The translations under genes were made by a program, and so were the position numbers. The notes beneath the pieces are model-generated. The model was given only the letters and a program-made list of their open reading frames with translations, was not told where the DNA came from and ran no database searches. Positions 36,022 to 44,970 of a stretch of DNA of 64,000 nucleotides are shown one piece after another (position 1 is the first letter of the stretch; each line of letters starts with the position of its first letter). The DNA comes from Devosia lucknowensis (GTDB lineage: Bacteria > Pseudomonadota > Alphaproteobacteria > Rhizobiales > Devosiaceae): the NCBI RefSeq assembly GCF_900177655.1, contig NZ_FXWK01000001.1:2232001-2296000 (forward strand). Direction: 5' to 3'.

Positions 36022-36037
36022 GCTAAATCCATTTAGC
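36022..36037. promoter_or_regulatory. LacI operator 2 at the SBP promoter
   Basis: GCTAAATCCATTTAGC, a perfect 7-bp inverted repeat around CC. A TTGACT -35 candidate (35999-36004) sits 18 bp before CTAAAT (36023-36028), so the operator would overlap the -10 region. The match to operator 1 is 13 of 16 bases. Confidence 0.85.
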
Positions 36038-36081
36038 AGACGGAAACATCCGTTGCAGACTTTACCCCGGAGGAGGTAGTC

Positions 36082-37389
36082 GTGAAGAAATCATCCCGCC
36101 ACGCGCTTCGCATCGCCACGCTCGGTATGACCGCCAGCGCCCTGGTTGGCACCGCCATGGCCGCCGCACCCAACTGCGGCACCGATCCTGTCGTGCTCAA
36201 TTCCTATTTCGAGACGGGCTTTCCGCTCCCCACTCGGCTGGCCGAAGAGTTCACCAAGCAGTTCCCCAATGTCACTTTCGACATCAAGGAAGACCAGTTT
36301 GCCAACATGATGGAGAATTCGCCGCGTATCCTCTCCGAGGACAATGCGCCGGACCTCATCCGCGTCCCCTCCATCACCGATCTCGTCGCCAACAACCTCC
36401 TGCGCAACCTCGATGAGGATTTTGCCGCCCTTGGCTGGGACCAGTTCCCGGAAGGCCAGCTGGTGCAGCTGCGCGTCGAGGAAGGTGGCCGTCCGCGCGG
36501 CACCGGCTCGCTCTACGGCATGGGTCTCAATTACTCGATGACCGGCGTGTTCTTCAACAAGGAGCTGGCCGCCCAGATCGGCATGACCGAGCCGCCAACC
36601 ACCCTGGCCGAACTCGACGAGGCCATGGCCAAGGCCAAGGAAGCCGGCATTCTGCCGATCATGCAGTGGAACAAGGGCACGGGCGGCTTTGCCTTCCCGC
36701 TCCAGAACCTGATGGGCGCCTATGGCGCACCCGAGCCGATCAACGACTGGATCTTCCAGAAGGACGGCGCCACCATCAACACGCCCGACAACCTGGAAGC
36801 GGCCGAGCATCTCGAAGGCTGGGTCAAGAACGGCTATTTCCCGTCCGATGCCAATGCCATCGAATATTTCCAGATGATGAGCCGCTTCATCGGCGGTGAA
36901 GGCCTGTTTATGTTCAACGGCGACTGGGAGTCGGGCAATCTCGATACCAACGCCAAGGACAAGTTCGGCTTCTTCATCATGCCCAGCCTCGAAGAAGGTG
37001 GCCGCCATGCGTCCATGTCTTCGCCGCTGACCTATGGCATCGGCGCCAAGGCCGCGCATCCCGAATGCGCCGCCTTCTTCCTCGATTGGGTTGCCCGCAA
37101 CGAAGAAGCACGCAAGATCAACGTCGCCGTCGGCGGCTCCAACCCGGGTGGCCCGACCGACCTGCCGATGCCGGCAGTCGAGCCCGGCTCCGTGACCGAG
37201 CAGTCCCTTGCCGCTGGCGCTACCCTCGCCCAGGACAATGGCGCCATGGACTTCATCGCCAATGCCACCGGCGCCATCTTCGCCGCTGGCTGGACTCCCG
37301 AGCTGCAGAAGATGGTAGGCGGTCAGCAGAATGCAGCTGGCCTCCTCGAAGCCGTGCAGCGCGAATACGAGACGCAGTTGTCCCGCTGA
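36082..37389 (+). CDS. sugar ABC transporter substrate-binding protein (family 1)
   Basis: A periplasmic receptor of 435 residues that delivers a carbohydrate to the following permeases. It has a signal peptide ending TAMA-AAP (about residue 28) and the family-1 layout: LAEEFTKQFPNVTFDIKED near the N-terminus, PDLIRVPSITDLVANNLLRNLDEDF, and NYSMTGVFFNKELAAQIG in the hinge region. It starts at a GTG behind GGAGGAGG. It heads the SBP-permease-permease-ATPase operon directly behind LacI operator 2. Confidence 0.94.
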   Translation: MKKSSRHALRIATLGMTASALVGTAMAAAPNCGTDPVVLNSYFETGFPLPTRLAEEFTKQFPNVTFDIKEDQFANMMENSPRILSEDNAPDLIRVPSITDLVANNLLRNLDEDFAALGWDQFPEGQLVQLRVEEGGRPRGTGSLYGMGLNYSMTGVFFNKELAAQIGMTEPPTTLAELDEAMAKAKEAGILPIMQWNKGTGGFAFPLQNLMGAYGAPEPINDWIFQKDGATINTPDNLEAAEHLEGWVKNGYFPSDANAIEYFQMMSRFIGGEGLFMFNGDWESGNLDTNAKDKFGFFIMPSLEEGGRHASMSSPLTYGIGAKAAHPECAAFFLDWVARNEEARKINVAVGGSNPGGPTDLPMPAVEPGSVTEQSLAAGATLAQDNGAMDFIANATGAIFAAGWTPELQKMVGGQQNAAGLLEAVQREYETQLSR

Positions 37390-37423
37390 CGTCCTCGTCC
37401 CGCTGCGCGCTACCCAATGAGCA

Positions 37424-38359
37424 ATGGTGAGTAATATGAACACCACAAAGGCCGCGCAGCGGCCAGAGACGCGGCTCCCCACGATAAGGGGGAGCCGCAA
37501 ATCCGTTCGAACCGCATGGCTTTTCATCGCGCCCGCCGCGATCGCCTATGCTGCCTTCGTGCTCTTGCCGCTGGCCATGAGCCTCTACTACTCGTTCCTG
37601 CGCTGGGACGGCATCGGTGAGGCACGCTTTCACGGCCTGACCAATTACATCACCGTTCTGACCGATCCCAAGCTGCTGCAGATCATCGGCAACGCTTTCC
37701 AGCTCGTTGGCTATTTCACCATCATTCCGGTCTGCCTTGGCCTTGCCGTCGCTTCGGTGATCCGTGGCCACATGGCCGGACCATTCGGCACGGCCACCCG
37801 GACAATCCTCTTCCTGCCCCAGGTCATTCCGCTGGTTGCCGCCGGTATCGCCTGGAGCTGGATGTTCGCCTCCACCGGCGTCGTCAACCAGATGCTCAAG
37901 GCCGTCGGCCTGTCGAGCTGGGCACGGGGCTGGCTCGGTGACTTCGTCTGGGCCCTGCCCGCCGTCGGCATCATCGGTGCCTGGGTCCTGCTCGGTCTGT
38001 GCACCATGCTGCTCGTCACCGGCATCACCAAGATAGACCCCAGCCTCTATGAAGCGGCGCGGCTCGATGGCGCCCGCCCCTGGCACGAATTCCGCTACAT
38101 CACGCTACCCGGCCTCCGCCAGGAAATCGCCGTCTGCGTCACGCTCACCGTCATTTCCGCGTTGGCGAGCTTCGACATCGTCTACATCTCGACCCTTGGC
38201 GGACCCGGCATCACCACGACGGTGCCAGGCCTCGAAATCTACCGGCTGGCATTCGCGCACCGGCAGGTTGGCCTCGCCTCGGCTCTGGCCATCGTTCTCA
38301 TGGTTCTGGTGCTGATCTCGATCGCTCCGATCCAATGGTTCGCGCGAGAAAAGAAATGA
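37424..38359 (+). CDS. sugar ABC transporter permease (MalF/UgpA type)
   Basis: An inner-membrane permease of 311 residues with six TM helices starting at WLFIAPAAIAYAAFVLLPLAMSLYYSF. The EAA loop that contacts the ATPase is YEAARLDGARPWHEFRYITLPGL. ATG codons at 37424 and 37436 are both possible; GGTGAG lies before the second. It overlaps the second permease by ATGA when that gene starts at 38356. Confidence 0.93.
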   Translation: MVSNMNTTKAAQRPETRLPTIRGSRKSVRTAWLFIAPAAIAYAAFVLLPLAMSLYYSFLRWDGIGEARFHGLTNYITVLTDPKLLQIIGNAFQLVGYFTIIPVCLGLAVASVIRGHMAGPFGTATRTILFLPQVIPLVAAGIAWSWMFASTGVVNQMLKAVGLSSWARGWLGDFVWALPAVGIIGAWVLLGLCTMLLVTGITKIDPSLYEAARLDGARPWHEFRYITLPGLRQEIAVCVTLTVISALASFDIVYISTLGGPGITTTVPGLEIYRLAFAHRQVGLASALAIVLMVLVLISIAPIQWFAREKK

Positions 38360-39180
38360 AGGCCGGCCTCCCCAATACCATCCTTGCGCGCGGCCTCATC
38401 ATCCTTTTGATGGCCATAACGCTCCTGCCATTCCTTTCCATGTTCACGGCTGCCCTGGCGCCGCAGGGCAGCTACCCGAACGGCATCCAGTGGCCGGCCG
38501 ATCCGCAATGGGGCAACTTCGCTCGCGCCTTCGAAGTGGCCAAGATGGATCAGTTGCTGCTTTCGAGCGTGCTGATCGTGCTGGGCGTGGTGCCGCTCTC
38601 CGTGCTGATCGCGACCATGGCCGGATACGGCTTGGCCAAGCTCACCACCAACAGATACAAATGGCTCTACCTGATCTTCGTCTTCGGCCTGACCTTGCCG
38701 TTCGAGGCGGTGATCACTCCGCTCTACTACGAAGTCCGCGCCCTTGGCCTGCTCAACACGCGGTTCGCGATCATCCTGCCGCTTATCGGCCTCTACATGC
38801 CTTTCGGCGTGTACTGGATGCGCGCCCACTTCCTCAATGTGCCACATGACCTGACCGAAGCGGCTCAGCTCGATGGCGCGACCCGCTGGAAGGAATTCTG
38901 GCTGGTCCAGGTGCCGCTGGCGCGTCCGGCGATCATGTCGCTGACCATCCTGCTCTTTCTCTGGACCTGGAACCAGTTCCTGCTTCCCGTGGTCCTCGTG
39001 CAGGATCCGATGCAGCGCACGATGGCAGGCGCCCTGGGCGCTTTCCAGGGGCAGTGGGGCACCGATATTCCGCTGCTGTGTGCCGGTGCATTGCTGATCC
39101 TTGCACCCACCATCCTTCTCTTCCTCTTCTTCCAGCGCCAGTTCGTCGCCGCCCTCATGCAGGGCGCGGTGAAGGGCTAA
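38356..39180 (+). CDS. sugar ABC transporter permease (MalG/UgpE type)
   Basis: The partner permease, 274 residues and six TM helices. The EAA loop is TEAAQLDGATRWKEFWLVQVPLARP, and the C-terminus ends in the typical FVAALMQGAVKG. I start at the ATG at 38356, which overlaps the previous stop; the frame also opens at 38335. It is followed 14 bp later by the ATPase gene with a strong ribosome site. Confidence 0.93.
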   Translation: MKAGLPNTILARGLIILLMAITLLPFLSMFTAALAPQGSYPNGIQWPADPQWGNFARAFEVAKMDQLLLSSVLIVLGVVPLSVLIATMAGYGLAKLTTNRYKWLYLIFVFGLTLPFEAVITPLYYEVRALGLLNTRFAIILPLIGLYMPFGVYWMRAHFLNVPHDLTEAAQLDGATRWKEFWLVQVPLARPAIMSLTILLFLWTWNQFLLPVVLVQDPMQRTMAGALGAFQGQWGTDIPLLCAGALLILAPTILLFLFFQRQFVAALMQGAVKG

Positions 39181-39194
39181 CAGGAGTCCCTGAC

Positions 39195-40247
39195 ATGGCG
39201 GGCTTGACCCTTCGTTCCGTCCACAAGACCTATGGCGAAGTGCCGGTGATCAAGGGCGTCGACCTCGACATCGCGCACGGCCAGTTCGTGGTTTTCGTCG
39301 GCCCCTCGGGCTGCGGAAAATCGACCCTGCTGCGCATGATTGCCGGTCTCGAAGACATCACCGGCGGCCAAATCTGCATCGGCGACCGGGTGGTCAACGA
39401 TGTCGAACCGCGGGACCGCGGCGTCGCCATGGTGTTCCAGTCCTATGCGCTCTATCCGCATATGAGCGTCTACGACAATGTCGGCTTCGGCCTGAAGCTC
39501 GCCGGCACGCCCAAGCCGGTGCGCGACGCCAAGATCCGCGCCGCCGCCAAGGTGCTGCAGATGGAGCACCTTCTCGATCGTCGCCCCTCCCAGCTCTCGG
39601 GTGGCCAGCGCCAGCGCGTTGCCATTGGCCGGGCAATCGTGCGCGAGCCCGACGTGTTTCTGTTCGACGAACCGCTGAGCAATCTCGATGCCGCGCTGCG
39701 CGGCGACATGCGCATGGAACTGGCGCGCCTGCATTCCGACCTCGGCGCCACCATGATCTATGTGACCCATGATCAGGTCGAGGCCATGACGCTGGCCGAC
39801 AAGATCGTCGTGCTCGACGCCGGTGTCGTCCAGCAGGTCGGCTCGCCGCTCGAGCTCTACAATCGCCCCGCCAATCTGTTCGTGGCCGGCTTTATCGGCT
39901 CGCCCAAGATGAACCTGCTCGCAGGCGAGATCCGCGGCGACCGCCTGACATCTGCTGTGCTGGCGTCAGACTTCGCGCTGCCAACGGTTGGGGCAAGGGA
40001 TCAATCGGTGACCTTCGGCGTGCGTCCGCACGATCTCGAACTCGTGGCCGACGGTCCCCTGCGCGGCGAGGTCAGACTGGTCGAGCGCCTCGGCAACGAA
40101 ACCGTCATTCGCGTCGCCCTCCCGAACGGCAGCGAGATTACCGCTGCACTGCCCGGCCAGGGACAGCTCGAAGTGGGCCAGACCATCGGGCTTGGTTTCG
40201 CACCCGGCAGCGTGCATCTTTTCGGTGCCGACGGCATTCGCCTCTAG
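39195..40247 (+). CDS. sugar ABC transporter ATP-binding protein (UgpC/MsmK type)
   Basis: The ATPase of the first importer, 350 residues. Walker A is [10 protein letters not shown]-loop [14 protein letters not shown], signature [16 protein letters not shown], Walker [13 protein letters not shown], and the H-loop TH. A C-terminal TOBE-type domain (about 235-350) follows, as in MalK. AGGAG precedes the ATG. The operon ends in a bidirectional hairpin. Confidence 0.95.
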   Translation: MAGLTLRSVHKTYGEVPVIKGVDLDIAHGQFVVFVGPSGCGKSTLLRMIAGLEDITGGQICIGDRVVNDVEPRDRGVAMVFQSYALYPHMSVYDNVGFGLKLAGTPKPVRDAKIRAAAKVLQMEHLLDRRPSQLSGGQRQRVAIGRAIVREPDVFLFDEPLSNLDAALRGDMRMELARLHSDLGATMIYVTHDQVEAMTLADKIVVLDAGVVQQVGSPLELYNRPANLFVAGFIGSPKMNLLAGEIRGDRLTSAVLASDFALPTVGARDQSVTFGVRPHDLELVADGPLRGEVRLVERLGNETVIRVALPNGSEITAALPGQGQLEVGQTIGLGFAPGSVHLFGADGIRL

Positions 40248-40255
40248 CAGGTGAA

Positions 40256-40275
40256 GCCGGGCGTCAGCGCCCGGC
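40256..40275. terminator. hairpin between two convergent sugar-transport operons
   Basis: GCCGGGCG (40256-40263) pairs with CGCCCGGC (40268-40275) across a TCAG tetraloop. There is no T-run on either side, so termination on both strands is plausible but not certain. Confidence 0.55.
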
Positions 40276-40283
40276 ATCCGTGC

Positions 40284-41126
40284 CTAGCCCTTGACTGCAC
40301 CTCCCGTCAGCCCCGAGATCACGTAGCGCTGTGCCAGCAGGAAGAATGCGATCGCCGGCATGATCGAGAGCGTCAGGAACGCCAAGATGCGCGGCCAGTC
40401 CGAGCCGAACTGGCCCTGGAACTGCATGATCCCGAGTGGCCAGGTATATTTGGCCTCCGAGTTGAGGACGATCAGCGGCAGCAGAAAACTGTTCCAGCTC
40501 CCCACGAAGTTGAAGACGCCCACGGTGGCGATGATCGGCAGGCACAGCGGCAGCGTCACGTACCAGTAGATGCGGATATAGCCGCAATTGTCCATGCGCG
40601 CGGCGTCGATCAGTTCCTTGGGCAGCTCCTTGAAGAAGTTGTGGAACAGCAGCACCGAGAACGACACGCTGAACGCCACCTGCACCGTGATGATGCCCCA
40701 GTGACTGTCGAGCATGCCCAGGTCGCGCATCTTGATGAACAGGGGCAGGATGCCCGTGGCCGACGGGAACAGCAGCCCCAGCATCAGGTAGCCCAGCACG
40801 AACTTGCTGCCGAAAAATTTGATATGAGCCAGCGCGAAGGCCGTCATCGAGGCGATCAGCGTCGAGAGGATCACGGTGCCCGCCGCGATCAGCAGCGAAT
40901 TGCCCAGCGACGAGAAATAGCGCGGTCCGCCCAGGATTTCGGTGAAGCGCACCGGATCCCAGCTTGCGGGCAAGCCGAAAGGATTGACCCGCAATTCGCC
41001 GATCTCCTTGAAGCCGCCGAGCGCGGTCGTGTAGAACGGCACGACCACGAAGGCGGCGACGATGAACAGCGTCACCCACTGCACCGGCGAAACCACTGGA
41101 CGGCGTTTCTTGGAAGCGACTGTCAT
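40284..41126 (-). CDS. sugar ABC transporter permease (MalG type), second importer
   Basis: A 280-residue permease with six TM helices beginning VQWVTLFIVAAFVVVPFYTTALGGF. The EAA loop is IDAARMDNCGYIRIYWYVTLPLCLP, and the C-terminus is ISGLTGGAVKG. The start at 41126 shares one base with the stop of the upstream permease (TGATG), so the two are coupled. This operon ends here without an ATPase gene. Confidence 0.93.
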   Translation of the reverse strand: MTVASKKRRPVVSPVQWVTLFIVAAFVVVPFYTTALGGFKEIGELRVNPFGLPASWDPVRFTEILGGPRYFSSLGNSLLIAAGTVILSTLIASMTAFALAHIKFFGSKFVLGYLMLGLLFPSATGILPLFIKMRDLGMLDSHWGIITVQVAFSVSFSVLLFHNFFKELPKELIDAARMDNCGYIRIYWYVTLPLCLPIIATVGVFNFVGSWNSFLLPLIVLNSEAKYTWPLGIMQFQGQFGSDWPRILAFLTLSIMPAIAFFLLAQRYVISGLTGGAVKG

Positions 41127-42058
41127 CAATTCTGCTCCACTCTGAACAGGACGCGGCGATAGGCGAGGGCGACGACCACGCAGGCGATGAACAGCAGCAC
41201 GCTGACCGCGCCGCCGAACCCGAGCTTCATGCGCAGGATGCCGAACTGGTAGAGGAACGTCACGATCGTGTGGCTCGAATGCGATGGCCCGCCGTTGCTG
41301 AGCGGAATGATCAGATCGAACAGCTGCAGCGCACCGGTGATGGCGAAGAAAACCGAGATGACGATTGCCGAGCGGATCATCGGGATCTTGATATGGCGCA
41401 CGATCTGCCACTTCTTGACGCCGTCGAGCCGGGCCGCCTCGATCACCTCGTTGGGGATCGACTGCAGTCCCGCGATGAAGATCATCATGTGGAAGCCGAA
41501 ATACTTCCAGGTGATGACCAGCATGATCGCCGGGATCACCCAGAGCTTGTCGCCGAGCACGAAGGGCATTTCGACGCCGATGGCCCCGCCGATGGCCGGT
41601 AGCAGCCCGTAATTGCCGTCATAGACGAATTTCCAGATCAGTCCTGCCGCCACTTCGGCCAGCATGTAGGGCAGGAAGAAAAGCACGCGGATGAGATTGA
41701 TATGAGCCCCACGTTCGGCCAGCGCGATGGCGCACCACATGGCCAGCGGCAGCTGGATCAGGAGTGAAACCGCGACAACGATCAGGCTGTTGCGGACCGC
41801 CGTGCCGAAATTGCGGTGAGTGATCACATCGGCGTAGTTCTCGAAGCCGACGAAATCCGTGATCGGGCCATACCCGTTCCAGTCGAAGAACGAGAACGTG
41901 GCAGCGTCCACCATCGGCAGGACGACGAACAGGGTGAAAAGAATAAGCGAAGGCGGCAGGAACAGCAGAAGCGGCACGAGGCTCTTGCGGTCCATATAGC
42001 GGCGGCGGCGATCGGTGCTTGCGCGCTCCAGACCCGCTCCGGCGACGACGGTGCTCAT
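41126..42058 (-). CDS. sugar ABC transporter permease (MalF type), second importer
   Basis: A 310-residue permease: a charged N-terminal tail, then six TM helices starting LVPLLLFLPPSLILFTLFVVLPM. The EAA loop is IEAARLDGVKKWQIVRHIKIPMI. A strong hairpin in the 105-bp gap after the SBP gene probably lowers its expression relative to the SBP. Confidence 0.93.
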   Translation of the reverse strand: MSTVVAGAGLERASTDRRRRYMDRKSLVPLLLFLPPSLILFTLFVVLPMVDAATFSFFDWNGYGPITDFVGFENYADVITHRNFGTAVRNSLIVVAVSLLIQLPLAMWCAIALAERGAHINLIRVLFFLPYMLAEVAAGLIWKFVYDGNYGLLPAIGGAIGVEMPFVLGDKLWVIPAIMLVITWKYFGFHMMIFIAGLQSIPNEVIEAARLDGVKKWQIVRHIKIPMIRSAIVISVFFAITGALQLFDLIIPLSNGGPSHSSHTIVTFLYQFGILRMKLGFGGAVSVLLFIACVVVALAYRRVLFRVEQN

Positions 42059-42123
42059 GGCAGCTCTCCTCGCGCGCGGACCCTGTTGGGTGGAATGGTC
42101 CGGCGATATGGAACTTGAAATCC

Positions 42124-42147
42124 GGCGGACGGGTCATCCCGTCCGCC
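42124..42147 (-). terminator. intercistronic hairpin between SBP and permease
   Basis: GGCGGACGGG and CCCGTCCGCC form a perfect 10-bp stem with a 4-nt loop, 16 bp after the SBP stop on the minus strand. The lack of a T-run suggests partial termination or 3'-end protection of the SBP mRNA. Confidence 0.65.
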
Positions 42148-42163
42148 GTGTCCTAGCGAACGC

Positions 42164-43420
42164 TCACAGGGAGTCGTCGACGGCTTCCTTGATCAGCTCC
42201 GCGGCTTCGTCGGCGCTCATGGCATTTGCCGCGAGCTCGGCCGAAACGTCGTTTACGACGCCACCGACATTGGGGCCCAGCGCCTGATCGAAGAACAGGG
42301 CATGCCAGTGGGCACCCGAAATGTTCTGGCCGATCTGCACCTTGAACGGGTTGGTCATCACATCCGCAGCGCCCTTGGCGATCGGAATGTAATAGGCGTC
42401 CTTGGCGTATTTGGCCTGATTTTCCGGGCTGTTGAAGAATTCGACCCACTTCACCGCCGCGTCGGATGCGTTCCTGGAGAACAGTACGCCGCCCAGGCCG
42501 CCAAGCGTGTCGGTCGGGTCACCCTTGCCGCCTTCGATCGTGGGGAACGGCAAGATGCCAAGCTCCTCGTCCGGGATGCCGTTCTTGTCGGCCGAATTGT
42601 CCTTCATGGCGCCGTAGTCCCAGTCGCCCATCAGGTGCATCGCGGCCTTGCCGTCACCGAACAGGCCCGATGCGTCGCCATAGCTGGCGGCCAGGAAACC
42701 CTGCTGCCACGGCTCAAGCTCTGCAAGCTGCAGGAAGTACTCGCCGGCCTTCACGAAATCCTCGCCGGCGAAACCATCGCCGTCGCCGCGCGCTGCGGCT
42801 TCGAAGCCTTCCTGGCCAGCCAGCCGCACGACAAGCTTGGACCACCAGAAGTGCGCCGGCCACTTGTCCTTGGCGCCGATGGCGATCGGGGTGATGCCGG
42901 CATCCTTGAACGCCTGTACGCCCGCGAGGAAACCATCCCAGGTCGACATGCTTGCCGGATCGACGCCCGCCTCTTCGAACAGGGTCTTGTTGTACCACAG
43001 CACGACTTCGCTGACGTCGCGCGCGACGCCATAGAGGTGGCCATCGGGCGCCGTGAAGGCCGAGACACCGGCCGTGCCGACATTGGCCTTGGCCTCGTCG
43101 GAAAGCACGTCTTCAACCGGACGCAGCACGCCTGCGGCCGCCTGCTCATAGAACACGCCGCCGCCCCAGGTATGGAACACATCGGGCGCATCTGCCGACT
43201 GCAGCAGCGTCGTCAGCTTGGCCTTGAAGGCCTCGTTCTCGAGAAAGGGCAGCTCCACGACGATGTCGGGATTCTGAGCCATGAAATCGGCGGCGATGCT
43301 GTTCATCAGCTCCACTTCCGCCGGAATGGACGTGATGTGCAGATGCTTGACCACGGTCTGGGCTTGCACTGGCGCAATGGCCGCCAGGCCCAGCATAGCG
43401 GCGAGCGCAATATGCTTCAT
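42164..43420 (-). CDS. sugar ABC transporter substrate-binding protein, second importer
   Basis: A periplasmic family-1 SBP of 418 residues with a signal peptide ending VQAQ (about residue 21). Typical features are LMNSIAADFMAQNPDIVVELPF, PDVFHTWGGGVFYEQAAAG and VLWYNKTLFEEAGVDP. The ATG at 43420 follows CAGGAGGAA. It is divergent from the ROK regulator, which probably controls it. The matching ATPase is most likely the gene at 45642 on the other side of the regulator. Confidence 0.94.
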   Translation of the reverse strand: MKHIALAAMLGLAAIAPVQAQTVVKHLHITSIPAEVELMNSIAADFMAQNPDIVVELPFLENEAFKAKLTTLLQSADAPDVFHTWGGGVFYEQAAAGVLRPVEDVLSDEAKANVGTAGVSAFTAPDGHLYGVARDVSEVVLWYNKTLFEEAGVDPASMSTWDGFLAGVQAFKDAGITPIAIGAKDKWPAHFWWSKLVVRLAGQEGFEAAARGDGDGFAGEDFVKAGEYFLQLAELEPWQQGFLAASYGDASGLFGDGKAAMHLMGDWDYGAMKDNSADKNGIPDEELGILPFPTIEGGKGDPTDTLGGLGGVLFSRNASDAAVKWVEFFNSPENQAKYAKDAYYIPIAKGAADVMTNPFKVQIGQNISGAHWHALFFDQALGPNVGGVVNDVSAELAANAMSADEAAELIKEAVDDSL

Positions 43421-43662
43421 GAGTTCCTCCTGTTGCTGTGGCGGCCGCCGGATTCGCATCCGGAAAGTCCTCCCGGGCCGCAGCGCCAAGCCAGTCCCCA
43501 CTGAACTCAGCACTTGCTACTTTCTACGCATCCCTTATTAAAGGCGCAAGAGGGACGTACCTCACATCGATGCTTAAGCGATAAACCTGCGGGAAAAACG
43601 GGGTCAAACCACCGGATACAAAGAAAAAAATCATAAAGTGCGAATTCGAAAGGACACCCCTT

Positions 43663-43676
43663 CTCGAAAATTCGAG
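43663..43676. promoter_or_regulatory. ROK operator candidate in the 317-bp divergent gap
   Basis: CTCGAA-AA-TTCGAG is a 6-bp inverted repeat; a second, related palindrome, CGAATTCG, is at 43641-43648. Both lie in the AT-richer gap 43421-43737 between the SBP and ROK genes, which holds no gene. Shared CGAA/TTCG elements suggest one dimeric regulator, probably the ROK protein. Confidence 0.45.
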
Positions 43677-43737
43677 CATTATTTGATACAGATCACAAAC
43701 TAAATCAGCGTTCCTGAACCAGTCTTCCAGGTGCTTC

Positions 43738-44970
43738 GTGGCCGTGAAAATCGCCGATCCGCTTTTGATGCGGGAGATCAACAAATATCACGTGCTGGAA
43801 ACCATCCGCTGTCACGGGCAGATTTCGCGCGTCGAGATTTCCGAACGGACGCTCCTGAGCGGCACAACCGTATCCGCGATCACCGGCGCCCTGATCGAGC
43901 AGGGGCTGATCCACGCCACCCATACCGAGGTCAACGGCGAGTCCCATCGGGGCCGCCCCCGCGTGCTTCTCGGCCTTGTGGCGGATGCCGCATACGTGTT
44001 GGGCATCAAGATCTCGGAGGCAACCACAACCGTTACGCTGATAGACTTTCAGGGCGAAGTGGTCACCTCGGTCCAATTGCCCATCCGTCTTTCCCGCCAG
44101 CCCGTCGAAGTCATCGCCGATCTCATCGAAGATGCGATGGACGATTGCATCAACAAGTCAGGCGTCGATCGCAAGCGCATACGCGGCATCGGCATAGGCG
44201 TGCCGGGTCTGGTCGATCCGCGCTCCGGCCGCAGTTATTCAAGTTCGGTTTTCGGCGAACGCGAAGTGCCGCTCAGCGCCCTTCTCGGCGAACGGACCGG
44301 GCTGCCGGTGAAGCTGGAAAAGCCGGCCAACCTATTGGCACTGGCCGAAGCCTGGTTCGGCTACGCGCAACGGGACAAGAGTTTCGGTGTCGTCGTCCTC
44401 GACCAGACGGCGAGCCTGGGGATCTGGCTCGAAGACGACGTGCATCGGGGCGCCAGCACATTGGGCCCGACCTTCGGGCATCTCAAGGTCGGCAGCGAGG
44501 GCATTGCCTGCGATTGCGGGCAGGTCGATTGCCTCAATGCCCATATCAGCGAAGCTGCCCTGCGCCAGAAGGCCGGCGAGACATTTGGCCCCGATTTCCT
44601 GCAAACGCCCCTCGCCCGCACCAGCATTCTCGCGGCCCTCTCCGAGGCGTGTGACGCAGGACTGCATGGCGCTCAGGGCCTCATCGATGGCTATGGCACC
44701 AAGCTGGGCATCGGGGTGTCCCATGTCATCAACCTGATCAACCCCCAGAAAATCATCGTCGTGCTCGACTCGCCGCGCTTTTGCGAGCTGGTCGAGCCGG
44801 CATTCATCGCCGCGACCTCGGCAAACAGCTTCCGCGCACATTTCGCATCGACCGAACTGATCATGCATGCGCTGGACGATCAGCTCTGGGCTCGCGGCGC
44901 CGCAGCCCTGATGCTGCGAGACATCTACAGCGCCCCATGGACGTCGGCCTACCAGGAGGAACAACAATGA
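43738..44970 (+). CDS. ROK-family transcriptional regulator (NagC/XylR type)
   Basis: A 410-residue regulator with an N-terminal winged helix (LETIRCHGQISRVEISERTLLSGTTVSAITGALIEQGL, residues 16-55) and a ROK sugar-kinase-like domain. The zinc motif reads CDCGQVDCLNAH: three Cys are kept, but the usual Gly before the last Cys is Asp. The ATP/sugar site EKPANLLALAE is altered from ENDANAAALAE, as expected for a regulator without kinase activity. It starts at a GTG and overlaps thuA by ATGA. It probably senses the sugar of the divergent importer. Confidence 0.9.
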   Translation: MAVKIADPLLMREINKYHVLETIRCHGQISRVEISERTLLSGTTVSAITGALIEQGLIHATHTEVNGESHRGRPRVLLGLVADAAYVLGIKISEATTTVTLIDFQGEVVTSVQLPIRLSRQPVEVIADLIEDAMDDCINKSGVDRKRIRGIGIGVPGLVDPRSGRSYSSSVFGEREVPLSALLGERTGLPVKLEKPANLLALAEAWFGYAQRDKSFGVVVLDQTASLGIWLEDDVHRGASTLGPTFGHLKVGSEGIACDCGQVDCLNAHISEAALRQKAGETFGPDFLQTPLARTSILAALSEACDAGLHGAQGLIDGYGTKLGIGVSHVINLINPQKIIVVLDSPRFCELVEPAFIAATSANSFRAHFASTELIMHALDDQLWARGAAALMLRDIYSAPWTSAYQEEQQ

